A stretch of 64,000 nucleotides of DNA from Stichopus chloronotus. Lineage: Eukaryota; Echinodermata; Holothuroidea; Aspidochirotida; Stichopodidae. Below are positions 60,501-64,000 of this stretch, one piece after another. Below the pieces are notes generated by a model that was not told where the DNA came from, searched no databases, and saw nothing but the letters and a program-made list of their open reading frames with translations. The DNA is taken from positions 21,635,738 to 21,699,737 of the forward strand of contig CM037833.1 in NCBI GenBank assembly GCA_021234535.1. Direction: 5' to 3'. Position 1 is the stretch's first letter. Each line of letters starts with the position of its first letter. The translations under genes and the position numbers were made by a program.

Positions 60501-61824
60501 TCAATGGGAAGGCCATTCAAGGATGTAATGTGATTGCAGGCAACATACGCTTGTCCAGGCATGAACCTACCACACATGGAAAGTAAAATGGACTTCATGG
60601 TCATTCCTTGTACTTTAGTGCATTGTGCAGGCCCATGCAAGGGAAACTGTTTTCTGGACATCAGTACACTTTGACGTGTCCTTACACAAAAGACCTCTTC
60701 AATTCTTGCAACTGGTACTGTTTCTGGATGCTGGCATATGTAAGGACTTTGTTGTTTAGCTGTCCTGCCTACCCTTTTGTTGTCAAATAATACAAGGACT
60801 GTAGACACATCTTCTTGTTGGAAGATAAGTCCAGCTACAGTGCCGATTGCTCCATTTTCCAGACCATCACTAACATCCACATTCAAAGTAAGCATAACTC
60901 TTGCCCCTATGGCCAGCTGTAGATACTTTCTCAGTCCTCCAGTTTCAGTGTGTTTAATGCTGGGTGTCACTCTGAGGTGTTGGGTTTGGCGAATCCTTCC
61001 TGTAATCAGTACATTCCAGAGAGTAGATGGGACCCTCTAATGTTTTCAACTTGTCTTCATTGTGGCAATCCACCTTATGGTTGGTTGTGAACACGTGCAT
61101 GATGTCTGTAGGATAGTTTGCATGGTACTTGATATCTCTGCGTGTCTGCTCTCATCCTGTTCAACAGTTCTGCAAACTGTCTCATCACTTTTGTTAATGA
61201 AAGCAGCTAAAGTAACTTCTCCAAAGGTCTGCAAACTGAGCAGTGGAGCCAGTGGTTGGAAGGAACACATGGTGCTGTTAAACTGGTCGAAGTTGGTGCA
61301 GGTCCACAACAACAAGGACACTAACATTTCAAAACAGTTCCTTGGATCCCATAATGAAAGACAGAGATATGTGAATCATGTGTAAGAGATGAGATCCTAC
61401 CATTGATATCTCATCAATAATAATAAACTTTAGGCTTGACAGTCTTTCTCTCAGTGCGTTCAGACCATCGGCAGATGGAGGGACGAAACGTCTGGCATTG
61501 TTGGGTGATAGTAGTAGTGCTGAGTGAATTGTCATGCCACCGGATGTTGAATGCTGCTGTCCCAGTAGGTGCCAACAATAATGCTGGGACATCCTGTGCT
61601 CGGCAAAGTCCAGCAAGTCCAAGTGATCGTATTGTCTCCTAGTGGATCAAATGGATGACATGACTTTTCCTACTTCCTCCAGGTGCACTGAGAAAAAGCT
61701 GGAAAATGATGGTTCCTTTCTGTCCTTCTTTTAGTGATGACACTAAATTCTTCAACCACTGGAAGTGATGGTGAAGAATAGTGTGTTGTTGAGTCCACGC
61801 ATACACTGAAGATATGAATCTCAT
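60482..61824 (-). pseudogene. Helentron Pif1-like helicase domain (broken)
   Basis: Walker A region LSAPGGSRKSHVIHLI (about 61645-61690), TIHSALLL, then KFIIIDEISMVGS (Walker B, 61391-61430), and C-terminal blocks IGARVMLTLNVDVSDGLENGAIGTVAG, KVQGMT and GQAYVACNHI (60482-60970). Pif1-family helicases unwind DNA 5' to 3' and power rolling-circle Helitron movement. In the P-loop the usual GG-x-GKS reads GGSRKS, so the Gly before Lys is Arg. Frameshifts near 61630, 61325 and 61040. Confidence 0.9.
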
Positions 61825-62815
61825 GTCATGTGTCTCTCAACACTCTCTGCTGTAAATTTTGCAGCTATGGCTTCAGTAGATGAAGGCCTTGTCTCATCCT
61901 TCTCAATGATATCTGCATTAGCTGCCAAATCTGCAGGATCAATACCACACAGTTCTTCATAGTCTTCAGTTTCATCTTCAAGTCTTTCCTGCTCTGATGT
62001 TGGTGCAATTGTGCCCAAGCATGCTCAGGGGGACCTTCTTTCCCCAGTTACATTACAGGCATGGTGCAACGATAGGGCCATGCTTTGCTGTACCTAGCTT
62101 TTACATGATGCATGCATAGGGGTCAAGAACAAAATGGACATCAATGTTGGCCTTCCAAGTGTGCAGCAGCTTCCATGTTGTAACTATTTGTCCACACTTC
62201 ATGTAGCTCCCTTTTCATCACTATTGTGCAACTCTTAAATTTTAAAGCTCTTCAGTCACATTTACTTTCTTCAGAATTTGAAGCAATGTTTGCCCTTTTG
62301 TTTCATTCTTCTCTATTTCTCTTCTGACAGCTTTCAGCACAGGATCATAGCCCACTTTCTCTTCTCCATCAGGGATCCTTGAAATAAGGGGTCTTCGTGC
62401 TAGGTGGTCTCAGGTAGGAAAATCGGCAAGGCATATTCTTATACTTTCTATAGCTGGATTAGAGTGAATGGTGGGTTTGAAAGCGTTTGACCAGGTTCTG
62501 AAAGCATTTATTGGACTCTTGTAGTGCGGCATGTGATGTACCTTCAGTATCTATGAAAGTGCAGATAGTCATCTTCACTGTCCTCATCAAGAACAAGTGC
62601 ATCTTTGATCCAAAGCAAGCCATGAGTATGTGGTGATCCTTGTTTTTGGAACTCTGTCACATGAAAGTGATCTGTAACACCTCCAAGTGTGGCTGCTTCG
62701 CTTTGAAATGAATTTGTTCATAATGTTTTCCAAATGGTATTGAAAATGACTTCCAGTTGTTACTGGATTTAGTCTTATCTAGTGTGACTTTTCCTTTCAG
62801 GCCTTCCAGACTCAT
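61821..62815 (-). pseudogene. Helentron Rep (HUH-type nickase) part, broken
   Basis: The frame near 62560-62660 reads EFQKQGSPHTHGLLWIKDALVLDEDSED. The H-x-H pair (62622-62630) is the metal-binding motif of Helitron Rep proteins, which nick one strand to start rolling-circle transfer. Further parts (CRFSYL near 62410, DPVLKAVRREIEKNE near 62310-62350, and an acidic stretch at 61821-62018) link it to the helicase with several shifts. The N-terminus is not recognisable beyond 62815. Confidence 0.8.
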
Positions 62816-62834
62816 CCTCTCTGATTTCTTTCAT

Positions 62835-63290
62835 ATTCTGTCTGTGTGTTTAGTTCTCTTCTAGGCTTCCAGCTGATCCTCATATTCTCTGAGCCTTTCA
62901 TGTTTTGTCTGTTTAGTCTCCTACTTTCCTCCTTCTGCTCCTCAGTCTCGTTACGTCTGATTTCTGTGGTACTCTCCCTATTGAATGTCATTCTCTTTCC
63001 CTTCTGCTCCTCACTCTCATTTTCTCTGATTCTTGTAATTGTTAGTTTATTCCTTCTCCTGTCTCATCATCTTTCTGCTCCTCACTTTCATTTCTTCTGA
63101 TTACTGTCATGCTTTTCTCTGTTGAGTCTCCTTCTTTCTGCCTTTTTGTCCCATGCTTTCTGTTTCTCTGAGTTCTTCATGTTATGCCTATTTGATTTCT
63201 ATCTCTGTTTTGCCTCTTCTTGAGACTCTGCAAATCTGACTTCCTTCATGTGTTCTTTGTTTTTGTCTCTCCTTTGTTTTACCAGCTAAG
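62835..63290 (+). repeat. Pyrimidine-rich ~120-base tandem repeats
   Basis: Repeated ttctgctcctcactctcatt, tctgattactgt(c/a)at and gttgagtctcct-like words with strong C/T bias on the plus strand. Open frames here are repeat-derived. This is the 5' flank of the Helentron coding region. Confidence 0.65.
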
Positions 63291-63357
63291 TAGTTTCAGT
63301 TTTCCTCCTTTTTCTCATCTTTTCCCTGATGGACATCCTTCTGTTTACAGACGATAC

Positions 63358-63420
63358 AGATTTTGCTGTATTATCCAGTATTGTTCAATACAGACAATAC
63401 TGGACAATACAGCAAAATCT
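63358..63420. other. Long hairpin: 27-base arms, 9-base loop
   Basis: 63358-63384 (agattttgctgtattatcc...) is the reverse complement of 63394-63420 (...ggacaatacagcaaaatct) with one mismatch; the loop is tcaatacag. It lies upstream of the Helentron Rep reading frame. Helitron-type elements use palindromes near their ends, so it may be a structural end; this is inference. Confidence 0.9.
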
Positions 63421-63451
63421 AGTGTTGCCAAACACTAACAAGGTTTAGTTA

Positions 63452-63990
63452 ATGCTTGGCTGGAAGTTTGAAATCAACACATCCACAGTTACCAAGTCAT
63501 CATTTCTCTTTGTCTCATCTTCCCTGGAACTGGCTAACTTCTGTAACCCTTGGAATTCAACACAAGTGTAAAGACTAGTGTCATCTAATAACTTAGTGAT
63601 GTTGCTGTAATGCTTGGCTAGATGTTCGAAATCAATAAATCTACAATTACAAGGCCATCATATGTCTTTGTCTACTCTGGTGGAACTAACTAGTTTGTGC
63701 AACATTGCCTCATTCACACTATGTAGGCATTCCAGAGAATGCACAAGTAAGGAAAAGACCCAAGGAGGGTTACACATCTCATTCCATCAAAAAACATGTG
63801 AATCTACAAATCCGACAGAAGTGTGAAGACTATTATTGCTGAACAAATTAGTGAGGTTCTTGCAAGTTCACAATAAGACTCCAGTTACCAGGCTATCATC
63901 TCTCTTTGAGTCTGAAAAGGATGCACATCTCATCCCACTCGACCACTGGTGTCCGCGAGCATACATCAGAAGTGCAAAACCTAATGATAT
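63452..63990 (+). repeat. Diverged direct repeats of ~160-245 bases
   Basis: Units begin taatgcttggct(g/a)ga and contain gaaatcaa, acagttaccaagtcatca and tctctttgtct; starts are near 63452 and 63610, with a partial third near 63855. No gene. The window ends in this repeat. Confidence 0.6.
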
Positions 63991-64000
63991 GAAACACATT

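Noticed and set aside
62846..63100. Leu/Ser/Phe-rich frame that looks like membrane protein
   Set aside because: Comes from pyrimidine-rich tandem repeats; no start or domain.
1..64000. CRISPR arrays, rRNA and tRNA genes
   Set aside because: The regular ~210-base array at 19.8-21.8 kb has no repeat/spacer structure and I saw no rRNA core sequence or tRNA TPC-loop with matching arms. A covariance-model scan would be needed to exclude tRNAs.

Overview
This is AT-rich metazoan nuclear DNA. Multi-exon genes with GT-AG introns, a Patched-family gene, THAP and P-element-type transposases, a BEL/Pao retroelement, a Helentron-type Helitron and AGGTCA-rich interspersed repeats suggest a marine invertebrate, most likely a non-vertebrate deuterostome such as an echinoderm. 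That placement comes from gene families and repeats I recognise; no search was run. Apart from one host gene the window is dominated by decayed mobile elements.

Layout. 1-1.5 kb: no gene. 1.56-2.2 kb: a CCCATATGGG-type minisatellite followed by TACGTCCGTCAC motifs; the same two components recur in opposite order at 16.96-17.77 kb. 2.56-4.0 kb (+): broken gene for a DDE-like, transposase-like protein. 4.2-6.9 kb (+): broken four-exon gene for a SWIM / YqaJ nuclease / PHD-finger protein. 7.26-15.8 kb (-): a broken THAP / HTH / DDE transposase of ISL2EU (IS4EU) type, facing the YqaJ gene tail to tail; the two look like the halves of one two-gene transposon. The transposase is split by a BEL/Pao LTR retrotransposon (8.2-14.3 kb, -), itself dead by many stops and frameshifts.

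18.9-31.0 kb looks like one large, unusual DNA transposon. It has an outer inverted repeat about 12 kb apart, a ten-unit ~210-bp subterminal array on the left with three inverted units on the right, and between them a minus-strand coding region whose domains run: basic/acidic N-terminus, MULE/KDZ-like DDE core, USP (C19) deubiquitinase, Cys-rich segment, Ulp1-like (C48) SUMO protease. All catalytic positions of both proteases can be read, while the first DDE acid appears to be Glu. It is the best candidate here for an undescribed system.

28-58 kb: three copies of a repeat family built of ~145-bp units carrying DR1-type nuclear-receptor half-site pairs, a P-element transposase fragment (35.3-35.8 kb, -), a few weak exon candidates, and the one convincing host gene, a two-exon Patched-domain (PTCHD3/PTR-like) transporter at 46.83-50.70 kb (+). 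Its TM4 Asp-Asp motif is His-His and its last ~28 codons are out of frame. A LINE 3' fragment lies at 52.4-53.0 kb. 59.7-62.8 kb (-) is a Helentron-type Helitron (Rep, Pif1 helicase, EEP endonuclease), followed by pyrimidine-rich repeats and a 27-bp-arm hairpin.
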